DNA from: Hodarchaeum sp048939265 | GTDB taxonomy: Archaea; Asgardarchaeota; Heimdallarchaeia; Hodarchaeales; Hodarchaeaceae | Assembly (NCBI GenBank): GCA_048939265.1 | Contig: JBHLPQ010000123.1 | Span: forward strand, 1 to 10,992 | Reading direction: 5' to 3' | Length of the DNA: 10,992 bases | Part shown: in pieces, positions 1-7,590 of the stretch | How the letters are laid out: every line of letters starts with the position of its first letter | How positions within the stretch are numbered: position 1 is the stretch's first letter | Position numbers and translations under genes: made by a program | The notes under the pieces: generated by a model | What the model was told of the DNA's origin: nothing | The model's input: the letters and a program-made list of their open reading frames with translations, nothing else | Database searches by the model: none

Positions 1-184
1 AGGATATGGTGAGGAATTCTTTGAATATTTCGAGGAGTTTATTGGGGAAAAAGGGTTTAAAAGCATCGTTTATTATGCAGATCATCCTGCAGCTTTAGCT
101 ATTTGTAGAAATAGAGGATATCAAGAAGCTTTCTATGAAGGCCTTAATTGGTACGTTTTTGGAAAATCTGTTCATCAGGATTAA
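1..184 (+). CDS. GNAT-family N-acetyltransferase, C-terminal fragment
   Basis: The reading frame is open from the window edge to the TAA at 182-184 and gives the last 60 residues of a protein that starts outside the window. The fragment opens with GYGEEFFEYFEEF, which fits the end of GNAT motif A (the Gx1-2G turn and following helix that bind the acetyl-CoA pyrophosphate). It continues with a beta strand (SIVYYA) and then HPAALAICRNRGYQE, the usual GNAT motif B pattern of a helix ending in Y/CxxxGF/Y before the last strand. GNAT enzymes transfer an acetyl group from acetyl-CoA to an amine. The substrate cannot be inferred from this part. No clear terminator follows. The family call rests on motif order in a short fragment. 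Confidence 0.72.
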   Translation, partial: GYGEEFFEYFEEFIGEKGFKSIVYYADHPAALAICRNRGYQEAFYEGLNWYVFGKSVHQD

Positions 185-263
185 CGATTACTAACTTTGG
201 AATTCGTGAAAACAGTTCTGGTATATCCAACGAAAATATTACTAAGAATTCTGGTATGCTAAA

Positions 264-272
264 GCTTTTTAA
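264..272 (+). promoter_or_regulatory. candidate TATA box for the small membrane protein
   Basis: The sequence CTTTTTAAG lies about 35 nt before the ATG at 305. An archaeal TATA box here would place the transcript start near 295 and leave a leader of roughly 10 nt. The match is only moderate in AT-rich DNA. Confidence 0.25.
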
Positions 273-304
273 GTCCAAGAAGAGTATCATAAATTTGATT
301 ATTG

Positions 305-661
305 ATGAAAATTTCAAAGAGAACACTAGGATATCTTAATTTGTGGTATTATTTAATGGGAATATCTGTAATGATCATTCATTTGTTCTTTATTGAGGTT
401 GGAGTTTCTTTTCAGCTTGGAGTTTCTCCTCTCGATATTATAATGAACGGAATATTAATATTTCTAATTTGGCCTTTGTATTTATCCATGATTATTCTTG
501 TATTTGGAATACTCATACCTATATACATACTAGAAACATATCCAACTCGGTTTCTTGTTTATTTCTCAACTAAATTCTTCCTCGTTCCAATATCACTTCT
601 AATAGTCTTTGGTGTGAATTCAATAACAATTTATGCAAAATCTCAACCTCACATCAAATGA
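305..661 (+). CDS. small hypothetical membrane protein, three predicted helices
   Basis: The ORF has 118 codons from ATG 305; a TTG at 302 directly before it could also start translation. The product is very hydrophobic. A first helix covers about residues 13-33, a long hydrophobic stretch about 45-75 may make one or two helices (it contains LIWPLYLSMIILVFGILIP), and a last one spans about 83-109. Charged residues are confined to the first ten residues, the short loops and the tail. I do not recognise a family. It follows the acetyltransferase by about 120 nt on the same strand and ends 9 nt before a dispersed repeat copy. The hydrophobic pattern and a plausible upstream TATA box favour a real gene. 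No Shine-Dalgarno site is evident. Confidence 0.5.
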   Translation: MKISKRTLGYLNLWYYLMGISVMIIHLFFIEVGVSFQLGVSPLDIIMNGILIFLIWPLYLSMIILVFGILIPIYILETYPTRFLVYFSTKFFLVPISLLIVFGVNSITIYAKSQPHIK

Positions 662-670
662 AACTGCCCT

Positions 671-758
671 GGTATAGAGCTGTTCGACTTTGGGTTGAGA
701 TAAGATAGAGAGGGCAACAATAAAAATAGTGCTGAAGGGAAAGTTGAGGAGGTTGAGA
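671..758. repeat. dispersed repeat, copy A (88 bp)
   Basis: This segment matches 9587-9677 in the same orientation. The first 20 bases (GGTATAGAGCTGTTCGACTT) and the last run (AAGGGAAAGTTGAGGAGG, plus TTGAGA) are identical or nearly so, while the middle has about a dozen substitutions and one 3-base indel. Read on the minus strand, both copies are open and give related peptides; copy A reads LNLLNFPF, a variable hydrophobic stretch, then LSQPKVEQLYT. Copy A has no start codon in this frame: a TGA at 785-787 lies just upstream. The frame runs on to a stop at 620-622, inside the neighbouring plus-strand gene. Read on the plus strand, copy A has an in-frame TAA. The likeliest reading is an eroded remnant of a membrane-protein gene; an RNA or small mobile element is the alternative. 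Confidence 0.85.
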
Positions 759-806
759 TCTTCAATTCCGAGTATAGGGGAATATCAATTCATTTTATCA
801 ATCGAA

Positions 807-1010
807 TTAATCTCCATCCTTTTTAAAATCCGTCTCATTAACTTTAATCTTATAACTAGGTTTTAATTTCCAGATTTGTGTTGACTCATAACTAAAAGCT
901 AGAGAGCCACTAATTAATAGAATTAAGAAAAATATCCTATCTAATTGGGTAATAAATTCATCTCCAAAGAGGAGAGTACAAATCACAAAAAGGAACATAT
1001 AGAACTTCAT
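807..1010 (-). CDS. small hypothetical membrane or secreted protein
   Basis: The ORF gives 67 residues from an ATG at 1010. The N-terminus (MKFYMFLFVICTLLFGDEF) resembles a signal peptide or first helix. A second hydrophobic segment covers about residues 24-42, followed by a charged tail (KLKPSYKIKVNETDFKKDGD) that would face the cytoplasm or the exterior depending on topology. The bases AGGTGA lie directly before the ATG. They resemble a Shine-Dalgarno site but are closer to the start than usual, so the ATG at codon 5 is an alternative start. No family is recognised. Repeat copy A begins 48 nt after its stop on the same strand. It is divergent from the TPR gene at 1291. Confidence 0.45.
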   Translation of the reverse strand: MKFYMFLFVICTLLFGDEFITQLDRIFFLILLISGSLAFSYESTQIWKLKPSYKIKVNETDFKKDGD

Positions 1011-1290
1011 TCACCTATCTAACGAGAAAAGACATTTACAATTAAATCCATGAATTCAATAGTCGTCTTTTTTTTGTCCATTACACGTTGGATTGTGAAA
1101 TCACTTTTTTTAAGGAAAAAAGAGAAAGAAAAAGCGAAATTGAAATTGTTACTACCAATAGAATGAAAATTACTTGTTTCAAACATATTTAGAGTGAATC
1201 TATGACAAAATCTTTAAATAAAAATTAGACCAGTAGTGAGTTAATTTATCATTACTAATACCAGATTTTACTCTGAGAGAAGATTACCTT
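1011..1290. other. divergent intergenic region
   Basis: This 280-bp stretch separates the minus-strand gene starting at 1010 from the TPR gene starting at 1291. It is AT-rich with A and T runs (for example a T-run near 1068-1075). Apart from the TATA box at 1213 I see no ORF, RNA gene or clear inverted repeat. A weak TATA-like ATTTAATTG on the minus strand near 1040 might serve the gene ending at 807. Confidence 0.6.
1213..1220 (+). promoter_or_regulatory. TATA box of the TPR gene
   Basis: TTTAAATA is a good archaeal TATA box, preceded by an A-rich stretch (CAAAATC) in the position of the BRE. Transcription would start near 1240-1247 and leave a leader of about 45-50 nt before the ATG at 1291. 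No strong Shine-Dalgarno sequence is seen in that leader. Confidence 0.5.
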
Positions 1291-3297
1291 ATGACGATAA
1301 CAGAGATCAAAGAATTAATGCAGAAGGGAGATTATCATCGTTCACTCAAAATGATTGATGAGTTAGGGGCCGAGGAGGAATTGGATGGAAAAATTCTCAA
1401 GGTTCGGATCCTAGAACGAATGGGAAAAATCAACGAAGCACAAACTCTGGCAAAACAAGCAATAAACGAATGTAAAGCCCGTGGAACTAAGCTTCAAGAA
1501 ATGAATGCATTAATAAACCTTGGTTACAGTCACGTGACGTTTAGGAATGTCAAAGGAGTGGAAGAAGTAGTTAAGAAAGGAGAACAATTACTTTCTACTC
1601 TAGAAGAGACACCTCATCCAGATTTAAATGAGTATCATGGTTCTATAGAATATTTACAAGGTCATCTATACCATTTTATCGGTAATGTCCCTGAAGCATT
1701 AAACTCATTTAAGAAGAGCTTAACCATTAGAGAAGAGCTGGGGAATTCTCAACAAATAGCAGAGACGGCTATTGCAATTAGTTGGATACATCTTGATCAA
1801 ACGAAAGACCTCGTTCTTGCACTAAAGTACATACAACAAAGCTTAGCCCTAAATGAAGAGCTGGGGAATAAATCGGATATTGCGTTTTCTCTCCATAGAC
1901 TTGCGAATTATTATTCTTTTAAGGGAAACAATACTCGCGCTATCCATTATATGGAGAGGAGCCTTGCCCTCTATCAAGAAATAGAAAATGAACCCGAAAT
2001 TGCTAGGCTGTGGCATAATCTAGGTCTCGCTAATTATTGGAATGAAGAAATAGACCTCGGATATAGTTACATCCAACAAGCGTTAGCATTGAATGAGAAA
2101 TTAAAAAATCAGGACGGTATTGCTTCTTGTTATAACATGCTATGTTGGATTCATATTGAAAAAGGGGAGATAGATCGTGCATTAGATTATCAAAAAAAAT
2201 CTCTTAAGATCCAAGAAGAACAACGGCGAGAGTTAGGAGTAGCTGAAAAGTTACATCATATTGGCAGAATATATATTGAGAAGGGGGAATTAGTCCTGGC
2301 TCTTAAATATCTAAAGAAGAGTCTAAAGTTGGGTAAAAAGGGCGTAAGCCAAGAATTAATTGTTGATAACAATATGTGGCTTTCCAGGATATATACTCTC
2401 CAGGGGGAGACAGATTTAGCTTTGGATACTCTTGAGGTTAGTTTGAGTATTGTGACTAAGGTAGAGGATGATATTCGTCTGGGAAGAGGTCTTATTTTTA
2501 AAGGAATTATTCACAAAACTCTTGGAAAATTCAATCTGGCTGAAGAATATTTGAATGAAGGAATGGATTTATGCAAAAATCTTCTTGGCCATAACCTTTT
2601 TCTTTTTGATTCGGAATCCTTAAGCCTACTTCACTTAATATTGATAGCTGAAGAGTCGGGAGCACATGAAAAAGCAATAGAGTACCTCAATCAAATGAAG
2701 GAAGTGGCAAATCAAAGTAAATTAAAACGTGTTAAACTTCGATATCGATTTTCTGAAGCTATTGTAAAAAAAATGAGTAAACGAGGTATCGATAAATTTC
2801 AAGCTCAACAAATCTTTCAAGCCATTGTCAATGAAGATGCTATTGATAGCAATATCACTACCCTAGCTATGTTGAACCTCTTTGAACTGATAATTCTGGA
2901 ATTAAAACTGTCGGATGAGGAAGAGAAGATATTTCAAGAAGTTGCCCACCTTTCAAATAAATTATTTCACCGTGCTCAAAACCAAAGCTCATCATTACTT
3001 TTAGTGATGGCTCTAATTCTTCAAGCAAAATTAACTTTGGTGAAAGGAAATGTAAAGGAAGCTAATGTACTGCTAGGAAAAGCATATAATATTGCGGAAG
3101 AGAAAAGTTATTCTAATTTACTCACTCAAGTTAAAAATGAACAACAGAGTATATATAATGAATTAAATAAATGGGAGAGATTATTCCAGAGAAATGCTTC
3201 TATTCATGAACGGATGGAACGCGCACGTGTAAATGAGTATATTTCCGAAGCAAAAAAAATTCAAGAAGCATGGATGAGTAGTAAGATAGAATTATGA
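1291..3297 (+). CDS. tetratricopeptide repeat (TPR) protein
   Basis: The product has 668 residues, no signal peptide and no membrane helix, so it is probably cytoplasmic. Residues 1-105 form irregular helix pairs (for example GDYHRSLKMIDEL and GKINEAQTLAKQAI). From about 115 to 430 there are about eight TPR units with a 40-residue period, of the long kinesin-light-chain/TPR_12 style. Recurring elements are ALxYxxxSLALNEELGN, the xxxxLGxxYxxKGE turn and IAxSLHxLA. Residues 430-640 are helical but less regular, and the tail (about 635-668) may be a coiled coil. No enzymatic or DNA-binding domain is seen. TPR arrays bind partner proteins; the partner cannot be told from the neighbours. Long TPR proteins of this kind are, as I recall, abundant in Asgard archaea. 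The gene stands alone between a divergent and a convergent neighbour, with its own TATA box and a T-run after the stop. Confidence 0.9.
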   Translation: MTITEIKELMQKGDYHRSLKMIDELGAEEELDGKILKVRILERMGKINEAQTLAKQAINECKARGTKLQEMNALINLGYSHVTFRNVKGVEEVVKKGEQLLSTLEETPHPDLNEYHGSIEYLQGHLYHFIGNVPEALNSFKKSLTIREELGNSQQIAETAIAISWIHLDQTKDLVLALKYIQQSLALNEELGNKSDIAFSLHRLANYYSFKGNNTRAIHYMERSLALYQEIENEPEIARLWHNLGLANYWNEEIDLGYSYIQQALALNEKLKNQDGIASCYNMLCWIHIEKGEIDRALDYQKKSLKIQEEQRRELGVAEKLHHIGRIYIEKGELVLALKYLKKSLKLGKKGVSQELIVDNNMWLSRIYTLQGETDLALDTLEVSLSIVTKVEDDIRLGRGLIFKGIIHKTLGKFNLAEEYLNEGMDLCKNLLGHNLFLFDSESLSLLHLILIAEESGAHEKAIEYLNQMKEVANQSKLKRVKLRYRFSEAIVKKMSKRGIDKFQAQQIFQAIVNEDAIDSNITTLAMLNLFELIILELKLSDEEEKIFQEVAHLSNKLFHRAQNQSSSLLLVMALILQAKLTLVKGNVKEANVLLGKAYNIAEEKSYSNLLTQVKNEQQSIYNELNKWERLFQRNASIHERMERARVNEYISEAKKIQEAWMSSKIEL

Positions 3298-3301
3298 ACT
3301 A

Positions 3302-3310
3302 ATCTTTTTT
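3302..3310 (+). terminator. T-run terminator after the TPR gene
   Basis: The stop codon is followed within 8 nt by CTAATCTTTTTT with no preceding stem. A U-rich tract alone is enough for archaeal termination, so this is a plausible stop signal. Confidence 0.4.
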
Positions 3311-3390
3311 GTGAATTCACTATAGATCTTAGAAAAACGATTCTCCACAACACGATCCACAATATCTTCTTCATTTATGACTTACAGCCA

Positions 3391-3415
3391 TTTTTCATAT
3401 TTGAAAAAAATTTTT
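3391..3415. terminator. hairpin with flanking T/A runs between convergent genes
   Basis: TTTTTCA and TGAAAAA form a perfect 7-bp stem (3391-3408) with a 4-nt loop, followed by AAATTTTT. It sits in the 155-bp gap between the TPR gene and the oppositely oriented ABC operon. The T/A symmetry would let it act on both strands. The stem is AT-rich and weak, so the T-runs may be the active part. Confidence 0.35.
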
Positions 3416-3452
3416 GACACAAATGTGAAAAGTTAATTGAAGTTACCACATC

Positions 3453-4340
3453 TTATTTCAGCTTATTTCCGTTTTTCCTCGGACTAACCGGAATCAAACA
3501 TGCGCATCCATCTCGAGCCTCAATCCTCACATATTTCCCTATACCAGTTACCTGTCTTATTTCATCGGGAATCCTGATATTTCCATGGTCATCGACAAAT
3601 ATAAGTTCCTCTCGCTCACCAGTGGAAGTTTCTGGGTCTAATGATCTTTGAACTCCGATGATTCTCCCATCCCTAATCCTTAAAGCTTTATCGGTCATAT
3701 TAGTAAAACGATGATCGTGTGTAACAACAATAAAAGTTTTTCCAAACGTGTGATTCAGTTGCTTAAAATAATCCATGATTTTGAATGTTGTGACGCTATC
3801 CAGCTCACCTGTGGGTTCATCGGCTAAAATAATATCTGGATCATTGGCTAGAGAAATTGCAATCCCTGCTCTCTGAGCTTCACCACCAGAGAGCTGGGAA
3901 GGTCGGTGTTTCATCCGTTTCGTGAGACCTACCTCTTCAAGGAGTAGTTTTGCTCGTTTCTTTTTTTCACCATTACTCAAGTTTCCAGCTAATTTCATAG
4001 GAATTAAGACATTTTTTAGGATGGAAAGGTTCCACATGAGATTTTGCCTCGGAAACTGATACAGGAATCCAACCCTCTCTCGGCGATAACGTGTCAACTG
4101 TTTTTTTGTCATGTTTGTAATATCGTCCTCACCAACAATAATCTCCCCCGAGGAAGGTTGTTCAAGCCCACCAAGTACTTTAATTAATGTTGATTTTCCC
4201 GATCCACTTGACCCAATTATTGCCAGAAGTTCGCCTTCATTAGCTAAGAGTTCGATGCCACGTAAAGCAGCTACTTGAACTTCACTGGACAACCCCTCGT
4301 AGAGTTTGATCACGTCTTTACATTCAATAAAAGCCATCAT
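3453..4340 (-). CDS. LolD/MacB-type ABC transporter ATPase with AbrB-like C-terminal extension
   Basis: This 295-residue protein is a complete ABC ATPase. It has Walker A GSSGSGKST (43-51), Q-loop Gln95, signature LSGGE (150-154), Walker B ILADEP ending at Asp174-Glu175, a LolD-type D-loop TGELD and switch His208 (VVTHDH). The ADEPTGELD form is typical of ATPases that work with FtsX/MacB permeases, which use ATP to drive mechanical change or extrusion rather than bulk transport. Residues 247-284 (FVDDHGNIRIPDEIRQ..GIGKYVRIEARDG...LIP) add an extension resembling a SpoVT/AbrB swapped-hairpin domain. LolD itself ends near residue 230. The first ATG overlaps the permease stop as ATGA, with GGTGG just upstream; a second ATG follows directly. 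Gene order and overlap show translation coupled to the permease. The protein should sit on the inner face of the membrane. Confidence 0.93.
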   Translation of the reverse strand: MMAFIECKDVIKLYEGLSSEVQVAALRGIELLANEGELLAIIGSSGSGKSTLIKVLGGLEQPSSGEIIVGEDDITNMTKKQLTRYRRERVGFLYQFPRQNLMWNLSILKNVLIPMKLAGNLSNGEKKKRAKLLLEEVGLTKRMKHRPSQLSGGEAQRAGIAISLANDPDIILADEPTGELDSVTTFKIMDYFKQLNHTFGKTFIVVTHDHRFTNMTDKALRIRDGRIIGVQRSLDPETSTGEREELIFVDDHGNIRIPDEIRQVTGIGKYVRIEARDGCACLIPVSPRKNGNKLK

Positions 4341-7312
4341 TCCACCTTTAATAACCGACTAATATCCTTTTGGGAAACAATAATGATTGGAACAAGACTA
4401 CAGCCGCCTGAAACTAAAAAAACACCGAAAATAATTGGAATAATTTGTGTGGGGAAAGCGATAACAAAGGGGGTCGTTAATGATTGAATTTGCATGACTT
4501 GGAAGAAGATTGAAGCAAAGAAAATCCCAGACACAAGACCAAAACAAATTCCAAACAGAAGAATTGTAGATGCCTCGAACAGAAGTATCTGCGCCGATTG
4601 AACCCGAGTGAGCCCTAAAGCTCTCTCAACAGCCATCTCTCTCCCACGTTCAATATAAATAAAGAATGCGAACATGACCATACTAGCGATTGAAATGGTT
4701 ACACAGATAATAAGAGCAGAATTAAGAACAGAAAGATTAAATCGATGATCAAAAGATTCTAGATAGTCATTATAGTTTAACCATGGAACATTTAATGGAG
4801 TGGCTGTTAGATTCTTAACTGATTCTGTTACTGTTCCAATGTTCTTTTTTGAATCAACTTTTATTAGACACCTTGCCCCAATTGAATCTGGAATAATATA
4901 ACCACGTGAAAGCAGACGTGAAAACATTGGTAGTGAACTGATCATATATATATTTGTTTTAAAATCAGTTGTGGTCTCAGGATTAATGGATGGCCAATAT
5001 TTGAACGTCCCTGCAATTCGAAAAGCTCGCAAAACATTGTACTGGTAATACGATGAAAATATTTCTTGCGAAAATAGCCACGAAATCTTTAAATTAAGTT
5101 CATCTAGATTCTTGTCGAGGATCAAGACAGAAGTAGCGTTTTCTTCCAAAGTATTAAAAGCGTTTTCTAACGAACTGCTTAATTCAAATTCAGGGAAGGT
5201 TTTTATTGTCTCAGCGTAAGGTATTGGATCAACGAACAGAAAATGGAGGGTTACACCCCTCTGTGCTCCGAACGCACGTCGAGATTCACATCTAGCAGTG
5301 TATTCTACAGTTGCTTGGGATATGTGAGATGTATTTGTGAGTTTATCTATCAAAAATGGATCTGATGAGCTATCCAACGGAAAGGAAATATCCGCTCCAG
5401 ATGAGAAATATATACGTAAGTTTTCAGACCGATCTAAGCTAACAATCAACGTAGAAGAGACAATCGAGAAAGCTATTGCTAGAGTTAGTACAAGTGCAGC
5501 CCGACTAGCACGATGTTTATACCGTCTAACATTGTTCAGAGCATAAAACCAGAGATCCCTTTCGAACCGCCAAGCAATTTTCACTAGTCTTTTAAGTGAA
5601 TAATAAAAGAGTCTAGCTGTAATTGTTATAAAACCTATAAAAATGAGGAAAGGAGCAATTATCAAAAATATCTGAATTAGATTCATAACTGAAGGCGTTA
5701 GTTCAGCGCTTGAAATTCCTCTGACAAAAGAAATTGCTCCAATCCATATTACAACCCCACCTATGAAAATAAAGATATCTAAATAATATCTTTTCCAGAA
5801 TGGGGGCTGAATATCAATTGGTACCGCTGTTTCTTCAATGTCTTGACGACTCATTCTTATAATTCGGAAGATGTTTACAATAAAAGCAAGCAAAATACCC
5901 ACGATGATTAAATTTTGAAACATTCCAATTGAAGCTCGAACTTCTTTAGGTTGACCGAGGAACTCCAAGAATGCAGTGGATCGTAAGACAACAGAAGTTA
6001 GAAGAATACTTAGTGCAAAACCTAAAGTTATCGCCACTATTGTTGAGACCAACATCTCCCCTAGTAAAATCCCAAGGATTTGTCGTTGGCTTCCACCACG
6101 TGTCTTTAATATTGCAAGTTGGTCCTGTTTTTGCCGTCTAATCAATCCAAACGAGTATACCATCAAGTAAAGTGAAATTCCCAAGAGTGGTGCTCCCAAT
6201 AGTAAAAGTCCTATAATTAAATCAGAGTTCCTTTGCCTAAATGATTGTAGTCCATCAAGGACTGAACTAGTAATGAGTGAATTGTATCCAAAGGAGTCAA
6301 TAGAGTCCCCTAAATAATAGAGTAACCTTAGAAAATTCTGAATCTCTGAATCAGGATCAAATACATTAAACGCATCTCTTTCGAGAAACATCTTCCCCCA
6401 CATGAACTTGGACATATACCGAGCACTGTAAAATTCAAGTTGATTTATCACATATTCAGAGTAAGTAGCGTTCAAAATCCCTTCAATGTACAAAGGGGGT
6501 GAAACAATCGCGTATGCATGTGGATAACTCCACGAATAGTTTAGGTACCTGGATAGGAGTTGAGTCATGGGTTCCTGGGGTGTAAATTGAAGATGGCCGC
6601 TCGAAGCTTCAATAATTCCTACAACGTTCACTGATTTGTTCGGCCTATTGTTCGGATCTGTAAACCTCGGATCATGCTCGGGGTCAAGATAATAATTGTA
6701 GTTTGGAATTGTTAAACCAATAGTCGAGTTAATCTTAATATCATGTAGATCAGTGTTGTAAAATACGGAATCACGGGCCACATCTGGTCTAATGAGGAGA
6801 ACTTCATCTCCATTTTGAGGAAATCTCCCTTCATAGAGGAGCCCAGCGCTTTGATTTAGCTTATCAAAGAAAATAGTCGATGAAGAGGTAGTCACAACAA
6901 AATCAATCAGATCTAATGCAGAGGAGTTTTTCATGAGGGAGATACCTAAATTAGTAAACCAAAAATATTCAGAGACATATTTCTCAAATTCTGAACCAAT
7001 TCCATGATTCACCATTTCCTCATAGTGGGAAAAATCAGCATATCTTTTTGCTCCATGCACCTCAGGATAAAATCCATTCAATTCGATATTGATGTCAGCA
7101 GATTTATCATTCTCAGAAGAGGCCTGAAATACTATCATCTCAAAAAAATCTTCTCGAGAGGACTCTACCAGCAATTGAGCTTCTGCAATTACCGCTAAAG
7201 CCAAAATAAGCCCGAAAATTGAGGGTAAGATTAATCTCCGAGAGTTTATAATAACATCAAATGTTAATGAGATTAAGTCTAAACTCCGTTTAACCTTCGA
7301 TCTGGATGTCAT
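4337..7312 (-). CDS. FtsX-like ABC transporter permease (MacB type, duplicated core)
   Basis: The 991-residue membrane protein starts at ATG 7312. It has a first helix at about 28-48, a large extracytoplasmic domain at 50-362, then helices at about 364-390, 416-440 and 464-486. A middle pair lies at 510-530 and 542-570. The second half has a helix at 605-626, an extracytoplasmic domain at 627-858, and helices at 860-886, 908-938 and 948-975. Both FtsX cores carry the cytoplasmic coupling motif after the first helix: QLAILKTRGGSQRQI (about 398-412) and EMAVERALGLTRVQ (about 892-905). Such permeases export lipids, peptides or lipoproteins, or pass a mechanical signal across the membrane. The substrate here is unknown. 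The ATPase follows with a 4-nt overlap, so the pair forms a full exporter. A T-rich TATA-like element near 7341-7350 could give a nearly leaderless message. No strong Shine-Dalgarno site precedes the ATG. Confidence 0.9.
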   Translation of the reverse strand: MTSRSKVKRSLDLISLTFDVIINSRRLILPSIFGLILALAVIAEAQLLVESSREDFFEMIVFQASSENDKSADINIELNGFYPEVHGAKRYADFSHYEEMVNHGIGSEFEKYVSEYFWFTNLGISLMKNSSALDLIDFVVTTSSSTIFFDKLNQSAGLLYEGRFPQNGDEVLLIRPDVARDSVFYNTDLHDIKINSTIGLTIPNYNYYLDPEHDPRFTDPNNRPNKSVNVVGIIEASSGHLQFTPQEPMTQLLSRYLNYSWSYPHAYAIVSPPLYIEGILNATYSEYVINQLEFYSARYMSKFMWGKMFLERDAFNVFDPDSEIQNFLRLLYYLGDSIDSFGYNSLITSSVLDGLQSFRQRNSDLIIGLLLLGAPLLGISLYLMVYSFGLIRRQKQDQLAILKTRGGSQRQILGILLGEMLVSTIVAITLGFALSILLTSVVLRSTAFLEFLGQPKEVRASIGMFQNLIIVGILLAFIVNIFRIIRMSRQDIEETAVPIDIQPPFWKRYYLDIFIFIGGVVIWIGAISFVRGISSAELTPSVMNLIQIFLIIAPFLIFIGFITITARLFYYSLKRLVKIAWRFERDLWFYALNNVRRYKHRASRAALVLTLAIAFSIVSSTLIVSLDRSENLRIYFSSGADISFPLDSSSDPFLIDKLTNTSHISQATVEYTARCESRRAFGAQRGVTLHFLFVDPIPYAETIKTFPEFELSSSLENAFNTLEENATSVLILDKNLDELNLKISWLFSQEIFSSYYQYNVLRAFRIAGTFKYWPSINPETTTDFKTNIYMISSLPMFSRLLSRGYIIPDSIGARCLIKVDSKKNIGTVTESVKNLTATPLNVPWLNYNDYLESFDHRFNLSVLNSALIICVTISIASMVMFAFFIYIERGREMAVERALGLTRVQSAQILLFEASTILLFGICFGLVSGIFFASIFFQVMQIQSLTTPFVIAFPTQIIPIIFGVFLVSGGCSLVPIIIVSQKDISRLLKVE

Positions 7313-7590
7313 AGATATCTCGGGAGAACATTCCAGAGATTAAAAAATTTTTCACATATGAAAAATCATTCATTCCAACGAATAGAGAGAGGGAATGGGA
7401 AAATTCCTAAGAAATTCTTTCTTTCAAACGTATCTATAGAACTACCGAATACTTTATTTTTTGGTTCTTTTTGAGTCCAAGCGCTTCTCCTATCTTTTTC
7501 GAAGGGAGAGAAAAGAAGTTCAGAAGATTGTTACGTTTCTATCTTCATCAAAAAAGGAAAAGGAGACAGAGTCTCTCCACCTACAAACAA
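7313..7590. other. intergenic region between the beta-helix gene and the ABC operon
   Basis: These 278 bp lie between two genes on the minus strand. The end near 7550-7578 holds the terminator of the upstream gene. The end near 7340-7360 holds AT-rich sequence and an imperfect palindrome around CATATG that may belong to the permease promoter. No ORF or RNA gene is seen. Confidence 0.55.
7550..7578 (-). terminator. terminator of the beta-helix gene
   Basis: On the minus strand, 13 nt after the stop, GAGAC-TCT-GTCTC forms a short stem (about 7563-7575). It is followed by CCTTTTCCTTTTTTTG, a strong T-rich tract. This suggests the beta-helix gene and the ABC operon are separate transcripts. Confidence 0.5.

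Noticed and set aside
148..339. 63-codon plus-strand ORF overlapping the acetyltransferase end
   Set aside because: It overlaps the end of the GNAT frame and the start of the small membrane-protein ORF in a different phase and has no recognisable features.
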